From CAZHRC01 sp964533865 (GTDB lineage: Bacteria > Bacillota > Clostridia > Tissierellales > Peptoniphilaceae), in the NCBI GenBank assembly GCA_964533865.1, contig CAZHRC010000001.1, positions 124,001 through 188,000 of the forward strand: a DNA stretch of 64,000 nucleotides. The letters run 5' to 3'. The notes beneath the pieces were generated by a model, which worked only from the letters and a program-made list of their open reading frames with translations, was not told the DNA's origin and did not search any database. Shown here piece after piece: positions 8,835 through 18,027 of this stretch. Every line of letters starts with the position of its first letter. Position 1 is the stretch's first letter. The translations under genes were made by a program, and so were the position numbers.

Positions 8835-9925
8835 GAGTAATCGTCAGTGGAGGAGGGACCGGAGGCCATATTTATCCAGCGATCTCCCTTATCGAAGAAA
8901 TGAAAAGCAGGGATCAGGAGATCAGCATCTTATATGTAGGTACCCCTGATGGTCTTGAGAGCAGGTTGATACCAGAAAGAGGGATTCCTTATCGCAGTAT
9001 CCATGTAAAGGGTTTGCCGAGGAAAATAAGCCTTAAGCTGATATCAGCAAGCATCGAATTACTCAAAGGGTTGCGAATGTCTGGGAAGATCATCAAAGCG
9101 TATAAGCCTGATTTGGTTATTGGCACTGGCGGTTTTGTCAGTGGACCGATCCTCTACATGGCAACCCGAAAGAAAATCCCAACGCTTGTCCACGAGCAAA
9201 ACAGCTATCCTGGCATTGCTAATCGCATTCTATCGCGATTTGTTGATAGGGTATGTATCACTTTCGAAGCATCGAGAAATTATTTCAACAAACCCGATCG
9301 GATTGTCTTAACAGGAAACCCCATCAGAGGTGATTTTAGAAGTGAAGGAACAAAAGAAGATTATGACGTGTTGGGTCTCGATCCCAATAAACCAGTCGTT
9401 TTTTCTTTTGGCGGGAGCAACGGATCACAAGATTTGAATGAAGCGATGGCAGGATGCGTCTCTAGACTGATTCAACAAGGGATCCAAGTGATTCACGCCA
9501 CAGGGCCACTTCACTACGATGGTTTTGTACAAAGCTTAGAAGGACTAAGTGATGCGGGATTAAAAGTCTTTTCTTATGTTTCAGACATGGCGAGGTGCTA
9601 TGCTGTAGCAGATCTCATTGTGACGAGCTCCGGAGCAATTAGTCTGGCTGAAATCTCTCAAGTGGGATTGCCGAGTATTTTGATTCCAAAGGCTTACACG
9701 ACAGAGAACCATCAAGAGTACAACGCCAAAGTTTACGTTGACAATGGTGCTAGTGAAATGATTTTAGAAAAAGATTTAAATGCGAGCCTATTGTATGATA
9801 CAATAGTAAATATCATTGGCGATGCTGGGCTTTTAAAGAAAATGGGATGCAAAAGCCGAGAATTGGGCTTTCCAAAAGCCCGTCAGATGATCATCGATGA
9901 AGCATTTTCACTGGTCAAGAGATAG
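8831..9925 (+). CDS. murG: UDP-GlcNAc:lipid I N-acetylglucosaminyltransferase
   Basis: MurG adds GlcNAc to lipid I to make lipid II at the inner membrane face. The GT-B fold protein has 364 residues. The N-terminal glycine loop GGGTGGHIYPA is at residues 7-17, HEQNSYPG near 123 and GGSNGSQDLN near 194, and SGAISLAEI near 263 is the UDP-GlcNAc-binding block. The start is GTG at 8831, overlapping the ftsW stop as GTGA, with AGAGGAG upstream. Confidence 0.97.
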   Translation: MRVIVSGGGTGGHIYPAISLIEEMKSRDQEISILYVGTPDGLESRLIPERGIPYRSIHVKGLPRKISLKLISASIELLKGLRMSGKIIKAYKPDLVIGTGGFVSGPILYMATRKKIPTLVHEQNSYPGIANRILSRFVDRVCITFEASRNYFNKPDRIVLTGNPIRGDFRSEGTKEDYDVLGLDPNKPVVFSFGGSNGSQDLNEAMAGCVSRLIQQGIQVIHATGPLHYDGFVQSLEGLSDAGLKVFSYVSDMARCYAVADLIVTSSGAISLAEISQVGLPSILIPKAYTTENHQEYNAKVYVDNGASEMILEKDLNASLLYDTIVNIIGDAGLLKKMGCKSRELGFPKARQMIIDEAFSLVKR

Positions 9926-9931
9926 TCGATC

Positions 9932-10804
9932 ATGGTTCATCCATCACAATCCAATGATGACGATAGAAAGAAAGGATCGAGGATGAGGGCACCTGTCAAA
10001 AAGAAGAGACCCTTTTTAAGGGTAGTAGTAGCAATCTTGGTACTCGCCATCGGTACTACAGGGATTTTGGTATACATAGGATTGAACCATGCCTTTTTCA
10101 ACCTATCGGAAATCACCATTCGAGGAAATGTTTTAGCATCCGACGAAGAGTTGCTTGCAGCCAGTGGAGCTTCAATTCAAGGCAATATTTTCACATTCGA
10201 TACGGGCAGTCTGCGTGAAAAGTTTATGGCGCTCGATAATATTCGAGAGGTGACCATCACGAAAAAATACCCTCACACCTTGGACGTCTACGTTCGTGAA
10301 GCTTATGTGCTGGGTTCTTTTGTCAGCGATGGGGCTCTCTACTACCTTGACGAAAGTTTGACGGTGGTCGATCGCAAAACTGTGGCGCTAAAAGATGGGG
10401 CGATAGCGAAAGAGCTTGTTGGTCTTGTCGATGCTCCTGTGACCGTTGGTCAAAAGCTATCGGAAACGACCGATAAAGGAAAGCTTCTTTTAGAGCTCAA
10501 AGAGCATCCATTCTTCCAAGGAATCACCAAAATCGACTTTGGACTGGAAGAAAACATTCGTATCATATATAATAATATCATTATCGATTTTGGATCCATT
10601 GAAAAAACAGCATATAAGTTCAATGTGATCGAGAGAATCGAGGACGAAGTCGGAAAAAAAGCTGATGTTACCATAAAAGAGATAAAACTAAACGCAGGTG
10701 ATCATCCTATTGTTGTCACAAATCGCGGTGTCGAGACGCCGATCGAGGCTTTGACAGAAACGATTGTGGAAGAATCCGCGACAGAGGAAACAGCTAGCAT
10801 TTAG
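9932..10804 (+). CDS. divIB: FtsQ/DivIB-type cell division protein
   Basis: DivIB/FtsQ is a bitopic division protein that holds FtsL and FtsB/DivIC. The protein has a basic cytoplasmic tail, one membrane segment (about 34-55), a POTRA domain beginning FNLSEITIRGN near residue 52 and a FtsQ-like domain. An acidic, threonine-rich tail ends the protein. The start is uncertain: the ATG at 9932 lacks a clear RBS, whereas the in-frame ATG at 9983 has AAAGGA six bases before it and would give 273 residues. Position between murG and ftsZ supports the call. No ftsA lies between it and ftsZ. Confidence 0.88.
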   Translation: MVHPSQSNDDDRKKGSRMRAPVKKKRPFLRVVVAILVLAIGTTGILVYIGLNHAFFNLSEITIRGNVLASDEELLAASGASIQGNIFTFDTGSLREKFMALDNIREVTITKKYPHTLDVYVREAYVLGSFVSDGALYYLDESLTVVDRKTVALKDGAIAKELVGLVDAPVTVGQKLSETTDKGKLLLELKEHPFFQGITKIDFGLEENIRIIYNNIIIDFGSIEKTAYKFNVIERIEDEVGKKADVTIKEIKLNAGDHPIVVTNRGVETPIEALTETIVEESATEETASI

Positions 10805-10834
10805 AGAATAAAGAGTTTAATACAGGGGGATGCA

Positions 10835-11890
10835 ATGAGCATGTTTGATGTTGAAGTCAATAACGACGGAATGGCAAAAATCAAAGTTTTTGGAATTGGT
10901 GGAGGCGGCAATAACGCCCTAAACAGAATGCAAGAGAATGGGTTGAGAGGCGTAGAATTTGTTGCGGTAAATACCGATCGTCAAATCCTACAAGCCCTAA
11001 CTGCGGACCTGAAACTTCAAATCGGCGAAAAATTGACGAGAGGTTTAGGTGCAGGTGCAAACCCTGATGTCGGAACAAAAGCGGCTGAAGAAAGCAAAAA
11101 TGAGATCGTTGAAGCGCTCCAAGGTACAGATATGGTATTTATCACAGCTGGTATGGGCGGTGGTACAGGAACTGGTGCTGCGCCAGTTGTAGCAGAAGTA
11201 GCCAAAGAAATGGGCATCTTGACTGTCGGCGTGGTGACAAAGCCTTTCTCCTTTGAAGGAAGAAAACGTCAAAACCAAGCTGAACAAGGCATCGAAATAC
11301 TGAAAGATAAAGTCGACACTTTAGTGACGATTCCAAATGATCGTCTTCTTCAAATTGCAGAAAAACGTACGACCATGGTCGAAGCCTTTGGTATGGCAGA
11401 CCAAGTTCTCATGGACGGTATTCAAGGGATTTCTGACTTAATCGCCGTTCCTAACCTCATCAACCTTGACTTTGCAGACGTAAAATCCATTATGCTCGAC
11501 CAAGGGATTGCTCATTTGGGCATTGGACGTGCGACAGGTGAAAACCGTGCAGTCAACGCAGCAAAGGCGGCGATAAAGAGCCCACTTTTGGAAACGTCAA
11601 TCGACGGTGCAAAGGCTGTGTTAATCAACGTGACGGGGTCTGATTTAGGTCTGTTTGAAGTCAACGAAGCTGCTGACTTAATTCGCGAAGCTGTAGATAG
11701 TGATGCGAATATTATTTTTGGTGCTGGTTTAGATGACACACTGAAAGACGATATTAAGATTACTGTGATTGCAACGGGTTTTGATGCAACTAAGGCACAA
11801 CGTTTTAATAGCGAAACGAAACAAGAGAAGAAATCAGATGATTCAGGTGAACTTGTGATTCCTACTTTCTTAAGACGTAAAGAATTTTAA
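10835..11890 (+). CDS. ftsZ: Cell division protein FtsZ
   Basis: FtsZ is the tubulin-like GTPase that forms the division ring. The 351 residues carry the GTP signature GMGGGTGTG at 106-114, the T7 loop NLDFADV near 209 and a C-terminal interaction peptide VIPTFLRRK. The linker before that peptide is short (about 20 residues). RBS CAGGGGG lies before the ATG. The C-terminal peptide normally docks FtsA or SepF; neither gene is in this window. Confidence 0.98.
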   Translation: MSMFDVEVNNDGMAKIKVFGIGGGGNNALNRMQENGLRGVEFVAVNTDRQILQALTADLKLQIGEKLTRGLGAGANPDVGTKAAEESKNEIVEALQGTDMVFITAGMGGGTGTGAAPVVAEVAKEMGILTVGVVTKPFSFEGRKRQNQAEQGIEILKDKVDTLVTIPNDRLLQIAEKRTTMVEAFGMADQVLMDGIQGISDLIAVPNLINLDFADVKSIMLDQGIAHLGIGRATGENRAVNAAKAAIKSPLLETSIDGAKAVLINVTGSDLGLFEVNEAADLIREAVDSDANIIFGAGLDDTLKDDIKITVIATGFDATKAQRFNSETKQEKKSDDSGELVIPTFLRRKEF

Positions 11891-11902
11891 TAAGAGGCTG
11901 AT

Positions 11903-12358
11903 ATGAAATGTCCATTTTGCGCTTTTCAAGATACCAAGGTAGTCGATTCGCGGCCAACCGAAGATAATGAAGCCATTCGTCGACGAAGATCTTGCGTGAA
12001 TTGCAAACGGCGTTTCACCACTTATGAACGCTATGAAGATATTGCGTTGGTCGTTGTCAAAAAAGATAACATCAGGGAACCGTTTAACCGAACCAAACTG
12101 TTAAACGGTCTGGTGCGCTCTTGTGAAAAGCGACCGGTTGCGATTAGTCAATTAGAAAAAGCAGTCGACGAGATCGAAGTGGCATTGAATCATTTAAATC
12201 AAAAAGAGGTGACTACCGCTTACATCGGGGATTTGGTCATGGATAAGCTTCGAGAGATCGATCATGTGTCTTATGTGCGGTTTGCGTCAGTTTATCGCGA
12301 GTTTAAAGATGTAGAAGCTTTTTTCGAAGAAATTGAGAATTTAAAAGAAGAAAAATGA
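11903..12358 (+). CDS. nrdR: Transcriptional repressor NrdR
   Basis: NrdR is a zinc-finger and ATP-cone repressor of ribonucleotide reductase genes that senses ATP/dATP. The zinc ribbon cysteines are C3, C6, C31 and C34, followed by the ATP-cone (about 49-139, VVVKKDNIREPFNR). The 151 residues match the family. RBS AAGAGG is before the ATG. It follows ftsZ by 12 bases and is probably cotranscribed with it. Confidence 0.97.
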   Translation: MKCPFCAFQDTKVVDSRPTEDNEAIRRRRSCVNCKRRFTTYERYEDIALVVVKKDNIREPFNRTKLLNGLVRSCEKRPVAISQLEKAVDEIEVALNHLNQKEVTTAYIGDLVMDKLREIDHVSYVRFASVYREFKDVEAFFEEIENLKEEK

Positions 12359-12362
12359 GCAC

Positions 12363-12392
12363 AATGCTATTCATTATTTGGATAGCATTTTT
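12363..12392 (+). terminator. Possible weak terminator after nrdR
   Basis: An 8-bp perfect stem AATGCTAT/ATAGCATT (arms 12363-12370 and 12382-12389) has an 11-base loop and only three T after it. It could be a weak terminator or a processing hairpin before rarA. Confidence 0.4.
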
Positions 12393-12412
12393 CATAGTTA
12401 GGGGCGGCGTTT

Positions 12413-13753
12413 ATGGACTTATTGCAAATGACCATGGAAAAAAAACTCAAGAAAAATGCGCCGTTAGCGGACCGCATGCGTCCAACTTCCTTGAATCATT
12501 ATGTGGGGCAGCTCCATTTGGTGGGCGACAATGCGTCGATTGCACGCATGATACGTTCAGATCGCCTACAATCCATGATTTTTTATGGGCCACCTGGGAC
12601 GGGTAAAACGACTTTAGCAGAGATTATCGCGCAGTCGACGTCCATGTTTTTTGACAAATTATCCGCTGTGACAGCTGGAATCAAAGAGTTAAGGGAAGTG
12701 ACAAAATCTGCCGAAGATCGCTTGGCGATGGAGGGACAGAGGTCATTATTGTTTATAGATGAGATTCATCGTTTTAACAAAGCTCAACAAGACGCGCTTT
12801 TGCCTTTTGTCGAGCGAGGAGTGATCACATTAGTAGGCGCGACCACAGAGAATCCTTATTTTGAAGTCAATAAAGCTTTGATATCACGGTGTTTGGTGGT
12901 GGAGCTAAAGAGCTTATCCGACGACGATATCGAGGTAATTCTCCGGCGAGCCCTATCCGATGATAAACGCGGTTTAGGCATCTACGACGTGCGTATCGAC
13001 GATGACGCCATGGACTATCTTGTTCGGGCATCTGGTGGCGATGCGAGAAATGCTTTAAACGCATTGGAAATCGCCGTGCTATCGACAAAACCGGAGGTAG
13101 ATGGTTCTTTAATAATTGATGTCGATGCGATGCTCAATTCGATTCAAAAAAAAGCGGCGCTTTACGATAAAGATGGAGATAGCCACTACGATGTGATTTC
13201 TGCGTTTATCAAATCCATGCGCGGAACCGACCCCGATGCAGCGACTCATTATTTAGCTCGGATGATTTACGCAGGCGAAGATCCTAAATTCATCGCGAGG
13301 CGAATGGTTATTTTTGCATCAGAAGATGTCGGAAATGCCGATCCTCAAGCGTTGACCGTAGCGCTAAACGCCTTTCGAGCAGTTGAAGTGATCGGTTTAC
13401 CTGAAGCGCAGATCGTATTGTCACAAGCGGTAAACTACCTAGCCTGTGCACCAAAGAGCAATCGTTCCTATATGGCAATCGCGTCTGCTATGGAGGATGT
13501 CAAAAGGGAGCGTATTGGGGCGATTCCACCCCACCTACAAGATGCTCACTACCCTGGTGCAAAAAACCTCAATCGAGGGGTGGGATATCTCTATCCTCAT
13601 AGCTATGCTGAGGGCTACGTGAAGCAACAGTATTTGCCGGACAACATCACACACAAAAGTTATTATAGACCGAAAGAAATCGGCGATGAAAAGCGATTAT
13701 ACGATCGTTTAGTGGCGATCGATTACTTTCGAGACAAATCAGCGGAGGAGTAA
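12413..13753 (+). CDS. rarA: Replication-associated recombination protein A (RarA/MgsA), AAA+ ATPase
   Basis: RarA is a clamp-loader-like AAA+ ATPase acting at stalled replication forks. The 446 residues contain Walker A GPPGTGKT at 59-66, Walker B LLFIDEIHRFN near 107, sensor GATTENP near 138 and the C-terminal tetramerisation region with the HYPGAKNLNRGVGY-like block near 383. The ATG at 12413 follows GGGGCGG. asnS begins 2 bases after its stop. Confidence 0.95.
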   Translation: MDLLQMTMEKKLKKNAPLADRMRPTSLNHYVGQLHLVGDNASIARMIRSDRLQSMIFYGPPGTGKTTLAEIIAQSTSMFFDKLSAVTAGIKELREVTKSAEDRLAMEGQRSLLFIDEIHRFNKAQQDALLPFVERGVITLVGATTENPYFEVNKALISRCLVVELKSLSDDDIEVILRRALSDDKRGLGIYDVRIDDDAMDYLVRASGGDARNALNALEIAVLSTKPEVDGSLIIDVDAMLNSIQKKAALYDKDGDSHYDVISAFIKSMRGTDPDAATHYLARMIYAGEDPKFIARRMVIFASEDVGNADPQALTVALNAFRAVEVIGLPEAQIVLSQAVNYLACAPKSNRSYMAIASAMEDVKRERIGAIPPHLQDAHYPGAKNLNRGVGYLYPHSYAEGYVKQQYLPDNITHKSYYRPKEIGDEKRLYDRLVAIDYFRDKSAEE

Positions 13754-13754
13754 T

Positions 13755-15140
13755 ATGGTTACAATAAAAGACCTTTATAGTTGCCCGTCGGACTACATCG
13801 GCAAGGAAATTCAAGTATCTGGATGGGTGAGAAGTGCAAGAAGTTCTAAGACGGTAGGGTTTATCGCAATCAATGACGGAACCTACTTTAAAACACTACA
13901 AGTGGTAATCGGTGATGCTTTACCAAATTTTGAAGAGATTTCAAAAATTGGGTTGTCGTCCGCTCTACGTATCTCGGGGACTTTAGTAGAGTCCATTGGC
14001 GCAAAGCAACCCTTTGAATTGCAGGCAAAGGAAGTTTTCGTCGAAGGCGATAGCGAAAAAGATTATCCTTTGCAAAAAAAACGTCACACCCTTGAGTACT
14101 TAAGGACAATTCCCCATTTGCGTCCAAGAAGCAATACCTTTAATGCGGTGTTTCGCGTACGCTCTTTGTTGAGCTTTGCCCTCCATCAGTTTTTTAACGA
14201 AAATGGATTTGTTTACGTCCACACGCCGATTATTACAGCCAGCGATGCAGAAGGTGCAGGCGAAATGTTTTTAGCGTCTACCATCGATCCTCAAAACCCT
14301 CCTTTGGGGGATGACGGGAAAGTCGATTACCGAGAGGATTTTTTTGGTAGCAAAACCCATTTGACGGTCAGCGGGCAATTGGAAGTGGAAGCCTTCGCTA
14401 TGGCATTTCGAAATGTGTACACCTTTGGTCCGACTTTTAGAGCCGAGAACTCTAACACGCCACGACATGCTGCTGAGTTTTGGATGGTTGAGCCTGAGAT
14501 GGCGTTTGCCGAATTGAAAGATATTATGGATCTAGGGGAGAAGATGATGAAATACGTCATCGACTATTTGTTGGTCCACGCACCTGAAGAAATGGAATTT
14601 TTCAATAACTATATCGATAAAGGCCTCATTGACCGTTTAACAGCAGTTCGCGACAGTAAATTTGAACACATGACTTATACAAAGGCCATCGAACATTTGG
14701 AAAATGCCGATGTCGAGTTTAAATATCCCGTCAAATGGGGTTATGACCTCCAAACGGAACATGAGCGCTATATTTCTGAAGTTGTGGTAAAAGGGCCGGT
14801 CTATATTACGGATTACCCCAAAGAAATTAAGTCGTTCTACATGCGTGTAAATGAAGATGGTAAAACCGTGGCGGCAACCGATTTGTTGGTACCGGGAATT
14901 GGCGAGCTCATAGGCGGTAGTCAACGTGAAGAACGATTGGACGTATTGATTTCATTAATGGAAGAGAAGGGATTGAATCCCGAAGATTATGAGTGGTACA
15001 TGGAACTCAGACGGTTTGGTGGGACAAAACACGCAGGATTTGGTTTAGGATTTGAACGATGCCTCATGTATGTGACGGGAATAACCAATATCCGCGACGT
15101 GCTGCCCTATCCTCGTACGGTCAACAGCTTACACGAGTAA
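13755..15140 (+). CDS. asnS: Asparagine--tRNA ligase
   Basis: AsnRS charges tRNA-Asn with asparagine. This class IIb synthetase has an N-terminal OB-fold (about 1-120, starting with QVSGWVRSARSS) and a catalytic domain with motif 2 around TFGPTFRAENSNTPRHAAEF and motif 3 GFGLGFERCLMY. The block FWMVEPEMAF is typical of AsnRS rather than AspRS. The 461 residues are the family length. RBS GGAGG spans the end of rarA. The next gene, leuS, has its own promoter. Confidence 0.96.
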   Translation: MVTIKDLYSCPSDYIGKEIQVSGWVRSARSSKTVGFIAINDGTYFKTLQVVIGDALPNFEEISKIGLSSALRISGTLVESIGAKQPFELQAKEVFVEGDSEKDYPLQKKRHTLEYLRTIPHLRPRSNTFNAVFRVRSLLSFALHQFFNENGFVYVHTPIITASDAEGAGEMFLASTIDPQNPPLGDDGKVDYREDFFGSKTHLTVSGQLEVEAFAMAFRNVYTFGPTFRAENSNTPRHAAEFWMVEPEMAFAELKDIMDLGEKMMKYVIDYLLVHAPEEMEFFNNYIDKGLIDRLTAVRDSKFEHMTYTKAIEHLENADVEFKYPVKWGYDLQTEHERYISEVVVKGPVYITDYPKEIKSFYMRVNEDGKTVAATDLLVPGIGELIGGSQREERLDVLISLMEEKGLNPEDYEWYMELRRFGGTKHAGFGLGFERCLMYVTGITNIRDVLPYPRTVNSLHE

Positions 15141-15143
15141 CAG

Positions 15144-15172
15144 TTGAAAGGGATAGGGCAATCTGCTATACT
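15144..15172 (+). promoter_or_regulatory. SigA-type promoter of leuS
   Basis: TTGAAA (15144-15149), a 17-base spacer and TATACT (15167-15172). A start near 15180 gives a leader of about 216 bases before the leuS ATG. Confidence 0.75.
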
Positions 15173-15207
15173 AAAACCATTCAAATGCGGTAGGATTAAA
15201 TTGAGAG

Positions 15208-15240
15208 ATGGTGTCATTGTTCCTCGCTGACAGAAATTGA
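15208..15240 (+). CDS. Possible 10-codon leader peptide of leuS
   Basis: This short frame in the leuS leader would encode MVSLFLADRN, with leucine at codons 4 and 6. The RBS is poor: AGGATT lies about ten bases upstream of the ATG. It is a candidate only; a frame this short can occur by chance. Confidence 0.25.
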   Translation: MVSLFLADRN

Positions 15241-15255
15241 CGACGTGGCGATGCA

Positions 15256-15375
15256 GGATTGCCGCGTTGTATCACTTGGCAAATCCATATCGGTGCCACT
15301 GCTTGGACCGTAGTGGATAGGGATGATGAATCGGCCTGTAGACCCTTCGTCTCTTTGTGGGATGGGGGGTTTTTT
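15256..15375 (+). promoter_or_regulatory. Attenuator-like leader of leuS
   Basis: Three consecutive hairpins can be drawn. One pairs GGATTGCC (15256-15263) with GGCAAATCC (15278-15286). The second pairs CCACTGC (15296-15302) with GTAGTGG (15310-15316). The third is a 12-bp stem, ACCCTTCGTCTC (15342-15353) with GGGATGGGGGGT (15359-15370), including four G-U pairs, followed by a run of T to 15375. An alternative helix GGACCG/CGGCC (15305-15310 with 15332-15336) excludes the second hairpin. The last stem ends 20 bases before the leuS ATG, so it looks like a regulated terminator. The usual T-box sequence AGGGTGG-N-ACCGCG is not present. Confidence 0.6.
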
Positions 15376-15395
15376 GATGAAATGGAGTGAAAAAC

Positions 15396-17807
15396 ATGGA
15401 TAATTACAATCCAAATGCCATAGAAAAGAAATGGCACGGGATTTGGGAGACTGAAAAGCCCTTTAAGACAGAAATAGACAATGATAAAGAAAAATTCTAC
15501 GTCCTCGTTGAATTTCCCTACCCATCGGGTCAAGGGTTGCACGTTGGACATCCTAGACCTTATACGGCGATGGACATCGTCGCGAGAAAGCGTCGACTAG
15601 AAAAACAAAATGTCCTATTTCCTATCGGTTGGGACGCTTTTGGCCTGCCTACCGAAAACTACGCAATGAAGAACCACATTCATCCAGCGATTGTTACAAA
15701 GCAAAATATCCAACGCTTTAAAGATCAGTTGCAGTCGATAGGTTTTTCTTTTGACTGGGATCGTGAAATCAACACGACAGATCCTGAGTATTACAAATGG
15801 ACCCAGTGGATCTTTCTGAAACTTTTCGAAAAAGGTCTGGCTTACAAACAAGAAATGCCGATTAACTGGTGTACTTCTTGTAAGGTGGGCCTTGCTAATG
15901 AAGAAGTCGTTAACGGTCACTGTGAACGATGTGGCTCAGATGTTGTCCGAAAAGAGAAAAATCAGTGGATGTTGCGCATTACAGAATATGCTGATCGCCT
16001 TATCGACGACCTGGACCAAGTGGATTACGTCGAAAAGATAAAAGCTCAACAGATCAACTGGATCGGAAGATCTTATGGGATGGAAGTGGATTTTGCAATT
16101 GCAGGTTACGAGGATGCGATACGCGTGTTTACAACTCGACCAGATACGCTTTACGGCGCGACCTACATGGTGGTTGCGGCAGAACACCCCATACTGGAGA
16201 CCTATCGCGCATCTATAGAAAATCTCGATGAGATCCATGATTATCAACATGAAGTCCATAAAAAATCCGACTTTGAACGCAGTGAAATGAACAAGGATAA
16301 GACGGGAGTTGAGATTAAAGGACTACGGGCGATTAACCCTGCGACGGGTAAGGAAATACCGATCTGGATTTCAGACTACGTGCTCATGACTTATGGTACG
16401 GGAGCCATCATGGCTGTTCCGGCTCACGATGAAAGAGACTTCGCCTTTGCGACGAAGTTTGACTTGCCCATTGTCGAAGTGGTTGCGGGTGGTGACATTT
16501 CAAAAGAGGCTTTTACCGACACCCAAGCGGGTAAAATGATAAATTCGGAAATGCTCAATGGGATGGAAGTGACAGAAGCCATTGAGACGATTTCAAAAGT
16601 TCTCGAAGATAAAGGAGTCGGCACGCGCAAGACCAACTTTAAGCTTAGAGACTGGGTGTTTTCCAGACAGCGTTATTGGGGTGAGCCGATTCCGTTGATT
16701 CACTGTGACGATTGCGGGTGGGTGCCTGTGGATGAAAAAGATCTGCCGGTTTTGTTACCAGAAATCGAAGACTACGAAACCTCCGACACGGGAGAGTCAC
16801 CGCTATCGAAAATCCGATCCTTCGTGGAAACCACATGTCCTAAGTGTGGCAAACCTGCACATCGAGAAACGGATACTATGCCCCAATGGGCAGGATCTTC
16901 TTGGTATTTCTTAAGGTATATGGATCCTCAAAACGACGAAGCCTTAGCCAGTGAAGAATCTTTAGGTTATTACAGTCCAGTAGATTGGTACAACGGAGGA
17001 ATGGAACACACCACCCTTCACTTATTGTATTCTCGGTTTTGGCATAAATTCTTATACGATCTTGGTATCGTCGATACCGTCGAACCTTATACCAAACGTA
17101 CCTCTCATGGCATGATTTTAGGTTCCGATGGTGGGAAAATGTCGAAATCTCGTGGCAATGTCGTCAATCCAGATGATATCGTCCGCGACTACGGGGCTGA
17201 TACTTTAAGAACTTATGAGATGTTTATCGGTGATTTTGAAAAATCGGTACCTTGGTCAGAGAATGGCGTAAAAGGCTGTCGTAAATTTTTGGACCGCGTG
17301 TGGAAAGTCCAAGAGATGTTGGTCGCTGGTGAAGGGTATTCAAAAGCTTTGGAAGGGATCATTCACAAGACGATCAAAAAAGTGTCTGAGGATTACGAAA
17401 CGTTGAAGTACAACACGGCTATCGCACAGTTGATGACATTGCTCAATGAATATAGAAGCGTGGGCGCCATTACTAAGGATGACCTAAATGTTCTCATCGT
17501 TTTGCTCAACCCGGTCGCTCCCCACATCACTGAAGAGATTTGGACGAGGATTGGCAATAAAGGCTACTTGAACCAAACCTCATGGCCAATATATGACGAG
17601 GCTAAACTCGTCGATGACGTGGTTGAAATCCCAGTGCAATTTAGCGGAAAGGTGCGTGGGACTTTAAGTGTTCCAGTGGATATTTCTCAAGAGGAAGTGA
17701 TGAAACTCGTCAATGAGGATCCAGCTTTAAAGAGATACCTTGAAGGAAAGAAAATCATAAAAGAAATTTACGTGCCTGGAAAAATTCTCAACATCGTTGC
17801 AAAATAA
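15396..17807 (+). CDS. leuS: Leucine--tRNA ligase
   Basis: LeuRS charges tRNA-Leu and edits misactivated residues. It is a class I enzyme of 803 residues. The HIGH motif is HVGH from residue 49, KMSKS is at 581-585, and a zinc-ribbon-like WCTSC...CERC region lies near residue 160. The CP1 editing domain follows with TTRPDTLYGATY near 249. I choose the ATG at 15396 with GGAG eight bases upstream; a GTG at 15387 is in frame but overlaps that site. Confidence 0.97.
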   Translation: MDNYNPNAIEKKWHGIWETEKPFKTEIDNDKEKFYVLVEFPYPSGQGLHVGHPRPYTAMDIVARKRRLEKQNVLFPIGWDAFGLPTENYAMKNHIHPAIVTKQNIQRFKDQLQSIGFSFDWDREINTTDPEYYKWTQWIFLKLFEKGLAYKQEMPINWCTSCKVGLANEEVVNGHCERCGSDVVRKEKNQWMLRITEYADRLIDDLDQVDYVEKIKAQQINWIGRSYGMEVDFAIAGYEDAIRVFTTRPDTLYGATYMVVAAEHPILETYRASIENLDEIHDYQHEVHKKSDFERSEMNKDKTGVEIKGLRAINPATGKEIPIWISDYVLMTYGTGAIMAVPAHDERDFAFATKFDLPIVEVVAGGDISKEAFTDTQAGKMINSEMLNGMEVTEAIETISKVLEDKGVGTRKTNFKLRDWVFSRQRYWGEPIPLIHCDDCGWVPVDEKDLPVLLPEIEDYETSDTGESPLSKIRSFVETTCPKCGKPAHRETDTMPQWAGSSWYFLRYMDPQNDEALASEESLGYYSPVDWYNGGMEHTTLHLLYSRFWHKFLYDLGIVDTVEPYTKRTSHGMILGSDGGKMSKSRGNVVNPDDIVRDYGADTLRTYEMFIGDFEKSVPWSENGVKGCRKFLDRVWKVQEMLVAGEGYSKALEGIIHKTIKKVSEDYETLKYNTAIAQLMTLLNEYRSVGAITKDDLNVLIVLLNPVAPHITEEIWTRIGNKGYLNQTSWPIYDEAKLVDDVVEIPVQFSGKVRGTLSVPVDISQEEVMKLVNEDPALKRYLEGKKIIKEIYVPGKILNIVAK

Positions 17808-17812
17808 ATCCC

Positions 17813-17860
17813 AACGCTGTGCAATCCCCGCTGAAGGAGGAGAGCGCAGCGTTTCGCTTT
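17813..17860 (+). terminator. Probable terminator after leuS
   Basis: AACGCTGTGC (17813-17822) pairs over 10 bp with GCGCAGCGTT (17844-17853) around a 21-base loop, followed by the T-rich TCGCTTTTCT. The loop is long for a terminator. Confidence 0.55.
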
Positions 17861-17961
17861 TCTACAGTTGCCAGTTTACAAGGTTTGCCATACTCTGCAG
17901 AAAGATATCCGATGTGCTGACCCAATTCGTGGTTAACTTAAACATAACCACGCAGGGAATC

Positions 17962-17990
17962 TTTACAAAAATGGTAGGATATGCTACAAT
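17962..17990 (+). promoter_or_regulatory. SigA-type promoter of the Rrf2 regulator gene
   Basis: TTTACA (17962-17967), a 17-base spacer and TACAAT (17985-17990). The rest of the 220-base gap before it holds the leuS terminator and nothing else I recognise. Confidence 0.75.
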
Positions 17991-18027
17991 ATATATAAAT
18001 GTACTACTAAGATGAAAGGGAAAACAC

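Noticed and set aside
12355..12606. Open frame of 83 codons between nrdR and rarA
   Set aside because: It overlaps rarA in another frame, has no family resemblance, and its start lies in a hairpin.
15241..15340. T-box riboswitch before leuS
   Set aside because: The nearest sequence, AGGATTGCCGCG, lacks the UGGN bulge and does not fit AGGGTGG-N-ACCGCG, so I report only an attenuator-like leader.
15171..15551. 126-codon minus-strand frame across the leuS leader
   Set aside because: It runs antisense to leuS and its regulatory leader with no family-like sequence and no RBS.
17797..18015. 72-codon frame between leuS and the Rrf2 gene
   Set aside because: It spans the leuS terminator and the Rrf2 promoter and has no RBS at its start.
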